A stretch of 64,000 nucleotides of DNA from JAFDXJ01 sp039811225 (GCA_039811225.1 JBDHYG010000013.1:13647-77646), one strand, 5' to 3'. Counted from the stretch's first letter, positions 53,001 through 63,532 are shown. Notes: generated by a model not told the origin, from the letters alone. Translations and numbers: made by a program.

Positions 53001-54400
53001 TTCAGTTTATCGGCATTTTTATCCATTTCCAACAATGTTTCTTTTAAAGGGCCTACCAGGGCATCTATATCTCCGGCTCCCGCCATGACAAGCACTTCCG
53101 GGTTCCGGGATTGTATATAAGATGCCAGTTCATTTTTTTGCAGTAACCGCTTATTCGTTACATGCATTTTTTGCAAAATCAATTCACTGCTGACCCCGGC
53201 AATAGGTTCTTCACGTGCCGGGTACAGTGGCAACAATACCACTTCATCCGCCATATCCAGGCTATGTGCAAATGCATCGGCCAGGTCCCGCGTGCGGCTG
53301 TATAAATGCGGCTGAAAGACAAGCACACATTTTTTCTCCGGATAAAATTCTTTCAGGCCACTTATTAATGCACGCAATTCTTCCGGATGATGTGCATAAT
53401 CATCAATGAGTACGTGTCTCTCAGATTGAAGAATATAATCAAAACGGCGAACCACTCCTTTGAATGATGCAACAGCTTTTCGGATCTTTTCATTTTCTAT
53501 GCCCAGGTATTTCGCTATGGAAATAGCAGCCAATGCATTTTCAATATTATGCCGGCCACCCATATGCAGGCGTACATCCGGAATGAATTCGTTTTTGAAA
53601 ATCACGTCAAAGACGAATGCATGTGCATCTACCCGGATATTTGTTGCAAAAACATCGGTACCCTCCTGGCTGATTGCATAAATAATTTTTGTGGCCGCTT
53701 GCAATTCACTGGCCCTGTGTAAACCGGCATGCATAACCAGGCAACCATCCGGCGCCAGTCTTTGTGAAAATGCAATAAAGGCGTTTTCCACTTCTTCCGC
53801 AGTTCCATAAATATCCAGGTGATCGGCATCCATTGCCGTAATGACTGCTATACTGGGCGATAGTTTTAAAAAGCTCCGGTCATATTCATCGGCTTCCACC
53901 ACGAAGCAATTTTGCTGGTGACTCCAGAAATTGGTTTGGTAATTCGCGGAAATACCCCCCAGGAAAGCATTACAGCCATATCCGCTATCACGCAGGATAT
54001 GGGCAGTGAGGGTGGTTATCGTTGTTTTACCATGTGTACCGGCGATGCAAATGTTATATCCATCTCGGGTAATTTCTTCTAACACATCACTTCGCTTATA
54101 TAACGGCAACTTATTTTCTATACAATAACGCATAACCGGTGCATCCGCATGAATGGCTGGTGTGTACACCACCAGGTCAATATTCTCCAGCTGCCGGATA
54201 TCTTCCTGCGCATGGTGAATGATAATACCTTCTGCCAGCAAAGCCTTTGTTACCGGGGTTTCTGCACGATCATATCCATATACCCGGGCATTTTTTGCAT
54301 TGAAATACCTGGCCAATGCGCTCATACCAATGCCGCCAATCCCGATAAAATAAATTACCCGGAGATTTCCTGTCTTCAATATGTGCTGCAATGCATTCAT
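52997..54400 (-). CDS. murC: UDP-N-acetylmuramate-L-alanine ligase
   Basis: A 467-residue Mur ligase adding L-Ala to UDP-MurNAc. Motifs are FIGIGGIGMSALA at the N-terminus, the ATP-binding GTHGKTTITTL near 120, VEADEYDRSFL near 170, HNIENALAAI near 285 and DDYAHHPEEL near 341. Length is normal. ATGA overlaps join it to murG upstream and ftsQ downstream, so the three are translationally coupled. Confidence 0.96.
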   Translation of the reverse strand: MNALQHILKTGNLRVIYFIGIGGIGMSALARYFNAKNARVYGYDRAETPVTKALLAEGIIIHHAQEDIRQLENIDLVVYTPAIHADAPVMRYCIENKLPLYKRSDVLEEITRDGYNICIAGTHGKTTITTLTAHILRDSGYGCNAFLGGISANYQTNFWSHQQNCFVVEADEYDRSFLKLSPSIAVITAMDADHLDIYGTAEEVENAFIAFSQRLAPDGCLVMHAGLHRASELQAATKIIYAISQEGTDVFATNIRVDAHAFVFDVIFKNEFIPDVRLHMGGRHNIENALAAISIAKYLGIENEKIRKAVASFKGVVRRFDYILQSERHVLIDDYAHHPEELRALISGLKEFYPEKKCVLVFQPHLYSRTRDLADAFAHSLDMADEVVLLPLYPAREEPIAGVSSELILQKMHVTNKRLLQKNELASYIQSRNPEVLVMAGAGDIDALVGPLKETLLEMDKNADKLK

Positions 54401-55503
54401 TCTTTTTTATACTCCTTTATATACTGAAGTATTTCAGTGGCGATCCGTTCACTGGCATCATAAATAGCCAACTGATGAATATTTTTACTTAATTCCTGTT
54501 GCAATTCTTCATTTTTTGACAACATGGTCATTTCCTTGAAAAGCTGTGTGGCGGCATCTTCATTTTTTACTAAAAGAGCAGCCTGCCGTTCTACCAGGTA
54601 TCGGGCATTTTCATACTGATGGTTTTCGGCCGCATACGGATACGGCACAAAAATGACGGGCTTCCCGGCAACACATAATTCAGCTACGGTCATCGCGCCA
54701 GCCCTTGATACCACCACATCTGCACAGGCATATGCTTTGTCCATATCTTCGATAAATTCACTCACCCAGGTATTTTTTGAAAGATGCGCCCTCGTGGAAA
54801 AATATTGTGCATTTGTTTTCCCGGTTTGCCAAATTAGCTGCAGACCGAGTGCATCTATTTCCTGTACATGCTTGGCAATAACTTCATTGATACTTTGTGC
54901 ACCCAGGCTGCCCCCAATGGTTAGCAGTGTTTTTTTGGAAGGGTCGAGTTGGAAATATTTTACCGCTTCCTGTTTGGTGATGGTAGAAGCCGCAATTGTT
55001 TTCCGTACCGGGTTACCGGTCATAACTATTTTTTCCGATGGGAAAAATTTTTCCATACCGGCAGATGCTACAAAAATCCGGGTAGCTCTTTTGCCCAACA
55101 GGATATTGCTTTTCCCCGCAAACGAATTGCTTTCATGAATAAATGTGGGTATATTTTTTTGTTGAGCAAAACGCAATACAGGAAAACTGGAATAACCACC
55201 TACTCCAATTACCGCATCTGGTTTGAATTTCCTTATTATGGAGCGAACCTGCAGAATACTTTTGATCAATTTATAAGGAAGTCCCAGGTTGCGTACAATT
55301 GATCCCCGCTGATAACCTGCAATATCAAGACCTTTTATCTTATAGCCGTGTTTCGGCACTTTCTCCATTTCCATTCTTCCTTTTGCACCTACAAACAACA
55401 GTTCCACATCGGCATATTGCTCTTTCAGGGAATTGGCAATAGCTATAGCCGGGAAAATATGTCCCCCGGTACCGCCACCTGCTATGATGATTTTAATACT
55501 CAA
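54397..55503 (-). CDS. murG: UDP-GlcNAc:lipid I N-acetylglucosaminyltransferase
   Basis: A 368-residue GT28 enzyme making lipid II on the inner face of the membrane. Motifs are AGGGTGGHIFPAIAIA at the N-terminus, IGVGGYSSFP near 100, GGSLGAQSINE near 192 and the C-domain SRAGAMTVAEL near 265, which binds UDP-GlcNAc. Length is normal. It overlaps both ftsW and murC by 4 bases. Confidence 0.96.
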   Translation of the reverse strand: MSIKIIIAGGGTGGHIFPAIAIANSLKEQYADVELLFVGAKGRMEMEKVPKHGYKIKGLDIAGYQRGSIVRNLGLPYKLIKSILQVRSIIRKFKPDAVIGVGGYSSFPVLRFAQQKNIPTFIHESNSFAGKSNILLGKRATRIFVASAGMEKFFPSEKIVMTGNPVRKTIAASTITKQEAVKYFQLDPSKKTLLTIGGSLGAQSINEVIAKHVQEIDALGLQLIWQTGKTNAQYFSTRAHLSKNTWVSEFIEDMDKAYACADVVVSRAGAMTVAELCVAGKPVIFVPYPYAAENHQYENARYLVERQAALLVKNEDAATQLFKEMTMLSKNEELQQELSKNIHQLAIYDASERIATEILQYIKEYKKE

Positions 55504-56801
55504 CTTTCTTCGGTTGTTTCAGGTTCATTTTGTTCAATTTCTTCTTTCCCTGCAACAGTTGCAGTAGCTGTTTTCCCTTCCAGGATTTCCACATTGCGCG
55601 CAACACTTAAAACGATACCAATAGCAGCACAGGTGAAAATAAAAGAGCTGCCTCCCATACTTACCAGCGGAAGCGTTACGCCTGTAACCGGCACCAGGTT
55701 TACGTTTACAGCCATATTGGCCAGTGCCTGGATAACAAGCGTAAAGCTTAAAGCCAGGGCCAACAAAGCGCCAAATGCATACGGGCAACGCCTGAAAATG
55801 CGGATGCACCGATATAAAAAAACGATATATAGAAATATGATAAATGCAGCGCCCAGCAATCCGTATTCTTCGATGATGATCGAAAAAATAAAATCATTAT
55901 ATGCCTGGGGCAAATAATTTCTTTGCAGGCTATTACCCGGCCCAAGGCCAAAAAAGATACTGCCATTAGCTATTGCAATCTTAGCCTGGTTAACCTGGTA
56001 GTCTCCATCTTCATCACCACCATACATAAAGTCCTGAATACGGCTAACCCAGGTTCCTACTCTTCCAAAGGATTGTACGGTATGTGAAATACTGGTTTTA
56101 TCCGTTGCAGATGCATCCGCCGTGGGTGGTGTATAAGTGGCTCTTGCAATGGCGATTAAAATTAATACCGGAATCAGCGCCACCCCGATTGCCAGGAGGA
56201 TATGTTTGAAACTGACACGGCCTATAAACAAAAGCAATAAAGCAGTAATTCCCGTAAGCAATGCATTGGATAGATTCGCCGGCATGATGAGGACGCAGGT
56301 AAGCGCAATGGGAATGATTAAGGGGAGAAAGCCTTTCTTAAAATCTTTAATCACATTTTGTTTTCGGCTAAGCTGACGGGAGAGATACATAAACAGCGCG
56401 AGCTTGGCAAAATCACTCGTTTGAAATGTAATGTTTACGATAGGCAATTTTATCCAACGGCTTCCTTCATTGATCTCTGCTCCAAAAAACAAGGTATAGA
56501 TCAGTAACGGAATGGAGATTAGGTAAATAATAAGTGAGATACGGGAAAAGATAGTGTAATTAACCCGGTGCAGGAAATAGATCAAAGCTAAACCCAGTAA
56601 GATGCAGGCGAGTTGTTTAAAGAGATATATTTCCGTATTGCCTTTATTCATTTTATAGGCCAGTGAACCTGTGGCGCTATATACCACCAATAAAGAAGCC
56701 AGTCCGAGTAGCACAACGATGCCCCAGATATAGCGGTCACCATGAATTTTTTCATGCAATCCTTTAAACGGCTTTTCAATATCTATAAAATCATTGATCA
56801 T
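55500..56801 (-). CDS. ftsW: Septal peptidoglycan polymerase FtsW
   Basis: A 433-residue SEDS protein with about ten membrane spans. Family blocks are GSRWIKLPIVNITFQTSDFAKLA by position near 120-142, FGLGPGNSLQRNYLPQAYNDFIF near 277-300, and IEEYGLLGAAF. The C-terminus VTGVTLPLVSMGGSSF is a FtsW/RodA signature. FtsW polymerises lipid II with FtsI at the septum. A soluble loop of about 45 residues lies before the LGPGNS block. It starts 19 bases after the murD stop. Confidence 0.95.
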   Translation of the reverse strand: MINDFIDIEKPFKGLHEKIHGDRYIWGIVVLLGLASLLVVYSATGSLAYKMNKGNTEIYLFKQLACILLGLALIYFLHRVNYTIFSRISLIIYLISIPLLIYTLFFGAEINEGSRWIKLPIVNITFQTSDFAKLALFMYLSRQLSRKQNVIKDFKKGFLPLIIPIALTCVLIMPANLSNALLTGITALLLLFIGRVSFKHILLAIGVALIPVLILIAIARATYTPPTADASATDKTSISHTVQSFGRVGTWVSRIQDFMYGGDEDGDYQVNQAKIAIANGSIFFGLGPGNSLQRNYLPQAYNDFIFSIIIEEYGLLGAAFIIFLYIVFLYRCIRIFRRCPYAFGALLALALSFTLVIQALANMAVNVNLVPVTGVTLPLVSMGGSSFIFTCAAIGIVLSVARNVEILEGKTATATVAGKEEIEQNEPETTEES

Positions 56802-56820
56802 AGATTTCCAGGTAAACTGG

Positions 56821-58161
56821 TTATAAATTTTTTACGGCTTCTTTAAATTGATGTCCCCGGTCTTCATAGTTTTTAAATAAATCAAAACTGGCACAGGCCG
56901 GACTGAGTAGCACTATACTGTCCCGAGGCGCCAACTGGAAAGCTGTTGTTACGGCTTCCACGGCACTGCCTGCATCTCTGACTACCGGTACCAGGCCATC
57001 AAATGAGTCGTGTAATTTTTTGTTATCAATACCCATGCAAACTATGGCGACCACTTTTTGCTTCACCAGATCATGTATCAGGCGGTAATCATTTCCTTTG
57101 TCCACACCACCTAAAATGAGTACAACTGGCTTATGTACACTTTCCAATGCATACCAGGTACTATTAACATTAGTAGCTTTGCTGTCATTGATAAATTCTA
57201 TACCCCGAACAGTTGCCACTTGTTCCATCCGGTGTTCCAGGCTTTGAAAATCTTTGATTGCTTCCCGGATTTTTTCTTTTCGTATGCCGATAGTGGCTGC
57301 GGCAATACCTGCTGCCATTGTATTATATTGATTGTGTTTTCCCTTTAATGCAAAATCGTAGATGCTCATGTTCAGCCGTTCTTCACGGGCATTTATGATC
57401 ATCTGGTCCTGGTTGATATAGCCGCCCTTGTTGATTGCGTGTTTCATAGAAAATGGTAAAAGGTTTGAAAGTGGTTTAATGGTTTGTAGTTTATTTGTTA
57501 TAATCTCATCGTCTGCACAATAAATAAAATCGTCCCCGGCCTGCTGGTTTTCAATGATCCGGAATTTGCTGTTGATATAATTTTCAAACCGGTAAGCATA
57601 CCTGTCTAAATGATCCTCTGTTATATTCAAGAGGACGGCAGTATTTGCCCGGAATGACTGAATGCCATCCAACTGGAAAGAACTTATCTCTGCCACATAC
57701 AACGGTTTGGGTGCTTCGGCTACCTGCCGTGCAAAAGAATACCCGATATTTCCTACAAGTGCCGCATCCAGCCCGGCTTTCCGGCATATATGATAAATAA
57801 GCGATGTAGTGGTGCTTTTACCATTGCTGCCGGTAATGGCAATTATTTTACTGTCATTTTTAAATCGGTATGCCCACTCAATTTCACTGATCACCGGTAT
57901 CTGTTTTTCATGCAGTTCTTTGATCAATGGAACTTTATCCGGAATGCCGGGACTTTTGATAACGGTAGCTGCGGCAAAAATTTTTTCAGTTGTATGCCCG
58001 CCTTCTTCAAAAGCGATGCCACCCGTTAGCAATTCTTTTTTGTATGTTTCCGGTATTGTATTGCTATCGCTTACAAAAACATCATAGCCCTGCTGCTTCG
58101 CGAGCAAAGCCGCACCTATTCCACTCTCCCCGGCACCCAGTATGACAATTTTTTTATGCAT
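56821..58161 (-). CDS. murD: UDP-N-acetylmuramoyl-L-alanine-D-glutamate ligase
   Basis: A 446-residue Mur ligase adding D-Glu. Motifs are VILGAGESGIGAALLAK, the ATP loop ITGSNGKSTTT near 113, EISSFQLDG near 159, NITEDHLDRY, HNQYNTMAAGIAA near 277 and FINDSKATNV near 317. ATG 58161 gives the normal N-terminus; a TTG two codons upstream is not needed. It lies 12 bases after mraY. Confidence 0.96.
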   Translation of the reverse strand: MHKKIVILGAGESGIGAALLAKQQGYDVFVSDSNTIPETYKKELLTGGIAFEEGGHTTEKIFAAATVIKSPGIPDKVPLIKELHEKQIPVISEIEWAYRFKNDSKIIAITGSNGKSTTTSLIYHICRKAGLDAALVGNIGYSFARQVAEAPKPLYVAEISSFQLDGIQSFRANTAVLLNITEDHLDRYAYRFENYINSKFRIIENQQAGDDFIYCADDEIITNKLQTIKPLSNLLPFSMKHAINKGGYINQDQMIINAREERLNMSIYDFALKGKHNQYNTMAAGIAAATIGIRKEKIREAIKDFQSLEHRMEQVATVRGIEFINDSKATNVNSTWYALESVHKPVVLILGGVDKGNDYRLIHDLVKQKVVAIVCMGIDNKKLHDSFDGLVPVVRDAGSAVEAVTTAFQLAPRDSIVLLSPACASFDLFKNYEDRGHQFKEAVKNL

Positions 58162-58173
58162 GTACAAAAATTT

Positions 58174-59484
58174 CTACCTGATCTTTAATGTAATGATGGA
58201 TAATACCACCGATAAAATCGTAATAATCCAAAACCTGACGGCTATCTTACTTTCATGATACCCGAGCTTCTGATAATGATGATGCAACGGGCTCATCAGG
58301 AAGACCCGTCGCCCCTCTCCATATTTTCGTTTCGTGTATTTGAAATAAGTAACCTGAATAATTACACTTAAGTTTTCTACAAAAAAGACAATACAAAAAA
58401 TAGGTATGAGTAATTCCTTCCGCACGATGATGGCCAATGAGGCAATGATCCCGCCTAATGCCAGGCTTCCTGTATCGCCCATAAAGACCTGGGCCGGATA
58501 TGCATTATACCATAAGAACCCGATACACGCTCCTACAAAAGCCCCGATAAAAATTGAAAGTTCACTGAGGTTGGGGATATACATTATATTGAGGTACTCT
58601 GCAAATTTGTAGTTACCACTTACATACGCGAAAATGCCGATACCCGCACCAATGCAGGCACTCACACCGGCTGCCAGGCCATCCAGGCCATCCGTAATAT
58701 TGGCACCATTAGATACCGCTGTTACTATAAACGTAACAATAAGGATATACACTATCCAGGTATATTTTTCCGCTCCCTCACCCAGCCAACTGATCAATCG
58801 TGTATAATTAAATTCATGATTCTTTACAAAAGGTATCGTCGTGATGGGTGTTTTTACTTTTACAAAACGATGTACCACACTATCGCTGACACGCGTAATG
58901 ACATTGGTGTCTTTTGTCAGCTTGCCCATGTCTGCCGTCACTGTTTGCACCGGCCCCACGATCTCTCTTTCTACCGTTACATTATTATTAAAGTATAAGG
59001 TCGCTCCAATGATAATGCCCAAGCCGATTTGGCCGATAACTTTCAACGTGCCGGCCAGACCGTCTTTGTTTTGTTTTTTATAATTAGCGCCTTGTGCCAA
59101 TGCAAGTTTCTTTGCTTTGATTTTCAGTGTATCATCCAGGAAGCCGATCAGGCCCAGCCAAACGGTACACAATAACATCAGGCGTATATATACTTTCTCC
59201 AGGTCAGCAAATAATAAAGTAGGAATGACGATCGCCAGCAAAATAATAATACCTCCCATAGTGGGCGTTCCTTTTTTTTGCTCTTCACCTGCCAAGCCCA
59301 ACTCACGTACATCTTCGCCAATTTGTTTTCGTTTCAGGATATTGATAATTCGTTTACCATAAACCGTAGCGATAAATAGTGACAACAAAATAGCCATAGC
59401 CACACGGAATGTGGTAAACTGAAACAATCCCGCACCGGAGAGATTGAAGTTCTGTTTTAACCAATCAAATAAGTAGTACAGCAT
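58174..59484 (-). CDS. mraY: Phospho-MurNAc-pentapeptide transferase
   Basis: A 436-residue membrane enzyme making lipid I. It keeps KKGTPTMGGI at 70-79, the aspartates of LGLIGFLDD (117-118), the NITDGLDGLAAG motif at 262-273, FMGDTGSLALGG at 334-344 and MSPLHHHY near 397-404. The usual length is about 360 residues; the extra comes mostly from a hydrophilic periplasmic loop at about 165-240. About ten membrane spans. It starts 24 bases after murE ends. Confidence 0.96.
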   Translation of the reverse strand: MLYYLFDWLKQNFNLSGAGLFQFTTFRVAMAILLSLFIATVYGKRIINILKRKQIGEDVRELGLAGEEQKKGTPTMGGIIILLAIVIPTLLFADLEKVYIRLMLLCTVWLGLIGFLDDTLKIKAKKLALAQGANYKKQNKDGLAGTLKVIGQIGLGIIIGATLYFNNNVTVEREIVGPVQTVTADMGKLTKDTNVITRVSDSVVHRFVKVKTPITTIPFVKNHEFNYTRLISWLGEGAEKYTWIVYILIVTFIVTAVSNGANITDGLDGLAAGVSACIGAGIGIFAYVSGNYKFAEYLNIMYIPNLSELSIFIGAFVGACIGFLWYNAYPAQVFMGDTGSLALGGIIASLAIIVRKELLIPIFCIVFFVENLSVIIQVTYFKYTKRKYGEGRRVFLMSPLHHHYQKLGYHESKIAVRFWIITILSVVLSIITLKIR

Positions 59485-59508
59485 TTGTTGTTTTTAAAGA
59501 TTCGTTTA

Positions 59509-60978
59509 TTAATCATTGGGCACATCCAGGTGTGCAAACATGTCCTTCAAAATTTCTTTATCATTAAAATGAATGCGTTTCCCTTTTATTTCCTGGTAGG
59601 TCTCATGGCCTTTCCCTGCAATCAAAATGATGTCATCGGGCTGGGCCAATTGAACGGCCACCTTTATGGCCTCCAGGCGTTCCGGAATGGTTATCGTTTT
59701 CCGTCTTGCTGCAGAATCAAGCCCTGCCTGCATTTCAGCGAGGATCACCTGCGGGTCTTCAAAGCGGGGGTTATCACTCGTAAGAATAACTTTCTCACTG
59801 TAATCATTTGCAATGCGGGCCATGATGGGCCGCTTCGTTTTATCGCGATTGCCACCACAGCCGACTACCGTAATTATTTTTCCCCTGCCTTCATTCAATT
59901 TCTTTACTGCTTCCAAAATATTTTTCAAAGCATCCGGTGTATGCGCATAATCCACCACACCGAGAATATTGGACTTGCTCAGTAAATAATCGAAGCGGCC
60001 CGGCGCTCCTTTTAATTTACTCAACACCATTAAAATTTTCTGCGGATCTTCACCCAGGCTTACAGCCGCTCCATATATCGCTAATAAATTATAGGCATTA
60101 AATGTTCCCATGAGCAGGAAACTCACTTCATACTGGTTGATGAGCATTTGCAAACCGGTAAATGTATTTTCCAAGATCCGGCCTTTGAAGTCTGCCAGTG
60201 TTTTCAGGCTATAGGTTAATTTTTTTGCCTTCGTATCTTTCAACATATCCAGGCCATGCTTATCATCTTTATTGGTAATGGCAAAAGCAGCTGCCGGTAA
60301 GCCATCAAAGAAACTTTTCTTTACACGCAGGTATTCATTGAATGTACCATGATAATCCAGGTGGTCATGCGTGATATTGGTGAAAACGGCACCGGTGAAA
60401 GTCAAGCCGGTAATACGATGCTGGTGAATAGCATGGCTGCTGCATTCCATGAACACATGGGTACAGCCTGCTTCCTGCATTTTAGCCAGTAAGGCATTTA
60501 AATGCAGGGCATCCGGTGTGGTATGCGTTGCCGGTATAATCGTATCCTTAATTTGATTTTGTACTGTACTGATCAGGCCACATGCATAACCTAAATCAGA
60601 AAATAAAGAAAATAACATGGTAGCAATCGTCGTCTTCCCATTAGTGCCCGTTACACCTACAATTTTCATTTTTGCAGATGGGTTGCCATAAAATGAAACA
60701 GCCATATAAGCCAATGCTACACTTGTATTTTGCACGCAGATATAGGTTACTGCTGCATTTGTTTCTTCTACAGATTCACTATAAATAATTGCTTTCGCTC
60801 CATTTTCTATTGCCTGTTGTATAAATGTATGGCCATCGGATTGCACCCCTTTTATGGCTATGAACACACTGCCCGGAACAACTTCTCTCGAATCGGCACA
60901 AAGAGCCGGCACTACAAAATCGGTAGGACCATTTACCGATAGCAGGGGTACTTTATATAATAAGTCCTGTAGTGTCAT
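59509..60978 (-). CDS. murE: UDP-MurNAc-tripeptide synthetase (meso-diaminopimelate type)
   Basis: A 489-residue Mur ligase. Motifs are VTGTNGKTTIATML near 109, the TTPDAL and ECSSHAIHQHR segments, and DYAHTPDALK near 343. The substrate-selecting motif is DNPR at 402-405, which marks meso-diaminopimelate-adding enzymes rather than lysine-adding ones, so the wall peptide contains meso-DAP. It abuts ftsI (one base between stop and ATG region) and precedes mraY by 24 bases. Confidence 0.96.
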   Translation of the reverse strand: MTLQDLLYKVPLLSVNGPTDFVVPALCADSREVVPGSVFIAIKGVQSDGHTFIQQAIENGAKAIIYSESVEETNAAVTYICVQNTSVALAYMAVSFYGNPSAKMKIVGVTGTNGKTTIATMLFSLFSDLGYACGLISTVQNQIKDTIIPATHTTPDALHLNALLAKMQEAGCTHVFMECSSHAIHQHRITGLTFTGAVFTNITHDHLDYHGTFNEYLRVKKSFFDGLPAAAFAITNKDDKHGLDMLKDTKAKKLTYSLKTLADFKGRILENTFTGLQMLINQYEVSFLLMGTFNAYNLLAIYGAAVSLGEDPQKILMVLSKLKGAPGRFDYLLSKSNILGVVDYAHTPDALKNILEAVKKLNEGRGKIITVVGCGGNRDKTKRPIMARIANDYSEKVILTSDNPRFEDPQVILAEMQAGLDSAARRKTITIPERLEAIKVAVQLAQPDDIILIAGKGHETYQEIKGKRIHFNDKEILKDMFAHLDVPND

Positions 60979-60979
60979 A

Positions 60980-63094
60980 TTAATTTAATAAAAGTTGAAC
61001 CACATCACCTTTGTTGACCGGCGCCCCTGTCACCAGGGACTGTGCAATTACTTTTCCACGGCCTTTTATATTTACTTTCAATCCCATGTTTTCACATACA
61101 TACACAGCATCTTTCAAACCCATTCCCTTCAGGTCAGGCATGTTGGTATTATTTTCATTACCTGAAAACATAACGGGCCCTTGCCATGATTTTTGCAACA
61201 CGGACAAATTGCCAAAAGTGGAAGCAGAATCGCGGTAAGGAATCTGTAATTTCTTCGCTAAGTATTGCATGTCATTTTTCTGACCTTTATATTGATAAAA
61301 ATTACTGTCATTCACATGCGTATAAGCATACTGCACATTTTGCCGAACGGATAATGTGTACAATCGGTCTGCAATTTCTTTAAATACAGGTGCAGCCAGT
61401 GATCCGCCATAATGCAAAGCGGCATACGGTTTTGTTTTAATAACCACAATGCAGGAATACATGGGATTGTCGTATGGGAAATAACCAACAAATGAGGCCT
61501 GGTACACCCCATCGTTGTAACCATATTTACCATCGGCCACATGCGCCGTACCGGTTTTTCCTGCAACCGGATAAGCCGCATTTTTAAATACACTTTTAGC
61601 TGTTCCTTCAATAGTAACATCGTGCATGGATTCCTGTGCGGCTTTTATGACTGCCGGAGAAGCAATGCTTTCGGCTAACACATAAGGACTGATTTTTTTT
61701 ACCGGTAAGCCATCATTAGTTATTGCATTGACCAGATAAGGACGCATCATTTTCCCATTATTCGCAACGGCATTATATAAAGTGAGCGTTTGCAAAGGAC
61801 TTACCTGGATCGCATAGCCAAAGCTCATAGTAACCATGGCATGCAAACCCTCATTGGACTTAGACATTTTAGGCAATCGGGGTTTTTCTTCACCCGGCAA
61901 ATCAATACCGGTTACCTGGTCTAAATGATATGTATGTAAATAGTCCAGGAATTTGGTCGGTTGTGAGGCAAAGGTTTTATACGCAATTTTACTCATGCCG
62001 ATATTGGAACTATGCGCAAAACATTCTTCAACAGATAAAACCGGTTTGGGCGCACGCTCTGCATCATTCACAGTACGGACACCCACATAAGCACTACCGG
62101 TGGATCCGACTTCGACCGGATCATGTAATGTAGTTTTTCCTTCACTGAGTACTGCCAGTAAAGTAGCCAGTTTAATAGTCGAGCCCGGCTCAGTTGTGCG
62201 CATGGCATAATTATAATCTTCCCAATAACTGCCATCCGCTTTTCTACCCAGGTTGGCGATCGCTTTGATGGCACCCGTCTTCACTTCCATTACGATGGCA
62301 CAACCATTGATGGATTCACTGCTGACCATCATTTTCAATAAAGCATTCTCTGTAATTTCCTGGATATGCGTGTCCAGGTTGGTGGTGATATCGTTCCCGT
62401 TTTCCGGTTCTATCTGAAAATCTTCATCCACCGGAATTGCCACCCCGCCAGCGATATAACGAACCAGACGTTTGCCTTGTGTACCTTGCAATACGCTATC
62501 ATATTGTTTTTCCAACCCAATTTTTTGAGCATTTTCCCGTTCCAAACCAATCGTACGAAATGCTAATAACTGATATGGGTTTAATCTTTTATTCCGGGTC
62601 TCTGCAATGAAACCACTTTTATTCCTGCCTAAGCGTACCAGGGGTAAGGTTTTCAATTTGCGATAATCATCAAAACTGACTTTTGCCTGTAAGAGAAAAT
62701 ATCTTTTTTTAGCAGCATACCCTTTTTGTAAAATACGTTTGTATTCCGCTGCCGTTTTGTTTTTAAATAATGCTGCCAGGCCGATACTTAATGAATCCAG
62801 GTTTTCTTTAAACCGCTTTCCATCATTTTCGCGTAAACCTTCTGCACCAAAATCAACATAAATATTAAATTGAGGCACACTGGTACTCAGCATTTGGCCA
62901 TTGGCGCTGTAAATTGTTCCGCGGTCGGCATCTATAGACTGGATCTTTTCATGCAGGCTATCGCTCATACTGCGCCAGTATGAGCCCTGTACCTGCTGAA
63001 TGGTGAAGGCTTTGGAAAATATAAGGACACCAATGACAATCACTACAATGAATGATACATATACGCGCCATAATATGTCCTTCTTTACTTCCAA
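60980..63094 (-). CDS. ftsI: Division transpeptidase FtsI (PBP3-type) with PASTA domain
   Basis: A 704-residue class B penicillin-binding protein with one N-terminal membrane span (about 9-29), a dimerisation domain (RGTIYSANGQMLS near 58), and a transpeptidase domain with active Ser305 (STIK), SSN at 362-364 and KTG at 513-515. One PASTA domain ends the protein (about 646-704). It crosslinks septal peptidoglycan with FtsW. The start is TTG at 63094; no ATG is suitably placed before the membrane span. PASTA tails on FtsI are usual in Bacteroidota but absent in E. coli. Confidence 0.94.
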   Translation of the reverse strand: MEVKKDILWRVYVSFIVVIVIGVLIFSKAFTIQQVQGSYWRSMSDSLHEKIQSIDADRGTIYSANGQMLSTSVPQFNIYVDFGAEGLRENDGKRFKENLDSLSIGLAALFKNKTAAEYKRILQKGYAAKKRYFLLQAKVSFDDYRKLKTLPLVRLGRNKSGFIAETRNKRLNPYQLLAFRTIGLERENAQKIGLEKQYDSVLQGTQGKRLVRYIAGGVAIPVDEDFQIEPENGNDITTNLDTHIQEITENALLKMMVSSESINGCAIVMEVKTGAIKAIANLGRKADGSYWEDYNYAMRTTEPGSTIKLATLLAVLSEGKTTLHDPVEVGSTGSAYVGVRTVNDAERAPKPVLSVEECFAHSSNIGMSKIAYKTFASQPTKFLDYLHTYHLDQVTGIDLPGEEKPRLPKMSKSNEGLHAMVTMSFGYAIQVSPLQTLTLYNAVANNGKMMRPYLVNAITNDGLPVKKISPYVLAESIASPAVIKAAQESMHDVTIEGTAKSVFKNAAYPVAGKTGTAHVADGKYGYNDGVYQASFVGYFPYDNPMYSCIVVIKTKPYAALHYGGSLAAPVFKEIADRLYTLSVRQNVQYAYTHVNDSNFYQYKGQKNDMQYLAKKLQIPYRDSASTFGNLSVLQKSWQGPVMFSGNENNTNMPDLKGMGLKDAVYVCENMGLKVNIKGRGKVIAQSLVTGAPVNKGDVVQLLLN

Positions 63095-63170
63095 TTTGTT
63101 TTCTTAGGTTTTAAAAATGGTTAGCAACCCATTAGTGCATTTTCATATGTTACTATATCCCGGTTTTTCT

Positions 63171-63509
63171 TTAGCGATCTTTTATATCCTGTTCCTGCTT
63201 AACTTTCAGGTGCATGGGTGGCTCTTCCGAAATCTTCAGGCCCAATGGTAAAGCCGATTGCACCAATTCATCTTCCCGGCTTCTAAAAATCTCCTTGCTC
63301 TTTAAAGTCTTATATTCATACTGCAGGTCTTTTAACTCGGTGGCGGTGTTGTTGATATCCCGGATAGTATTATCAGCAGCATGTCCATTAGCGATATATA
63401 ACACCGCCAATAAAGCGAGGAACAAAAAAAATCCCAGGTTTTGCAGGATCCATTCATAACGGATCAGTTTTTTTACGGGATTTATTTTTCCTTGATTTGT
63501 TGCTCGCAT
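63171..63509 (-). CDS. ftsL: FtsL-like division protein
   Basis: A 112-residue bitopic protein with a short basic cytoplasmic N-terminus, one membrane span (about 28-46) and a periplasmic coiled-coil helix (about 50-90) ending with an ARPLGL-like segment (SALPLGLKISEEPP). The sequence is too diverged for motif proof, but the size, topology and place between rsmH and ftsI are those of FtsL. It starts 23 bases after rsmH. Confidence 0.82.
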   Translation of the reverse strand: MRATNQGKINPVKKLIRYEWILQNLGFFLFLALLAVLYIANGHAADNTIRDINNTATELKDLQYEYKTLKSKEIFRSREDELVQSALPLGLKISEEPPMHLKVKQEQDIKDR

Positions 63510-63532
63510 TTTTTATTTTTTTCTGTGCCGGG

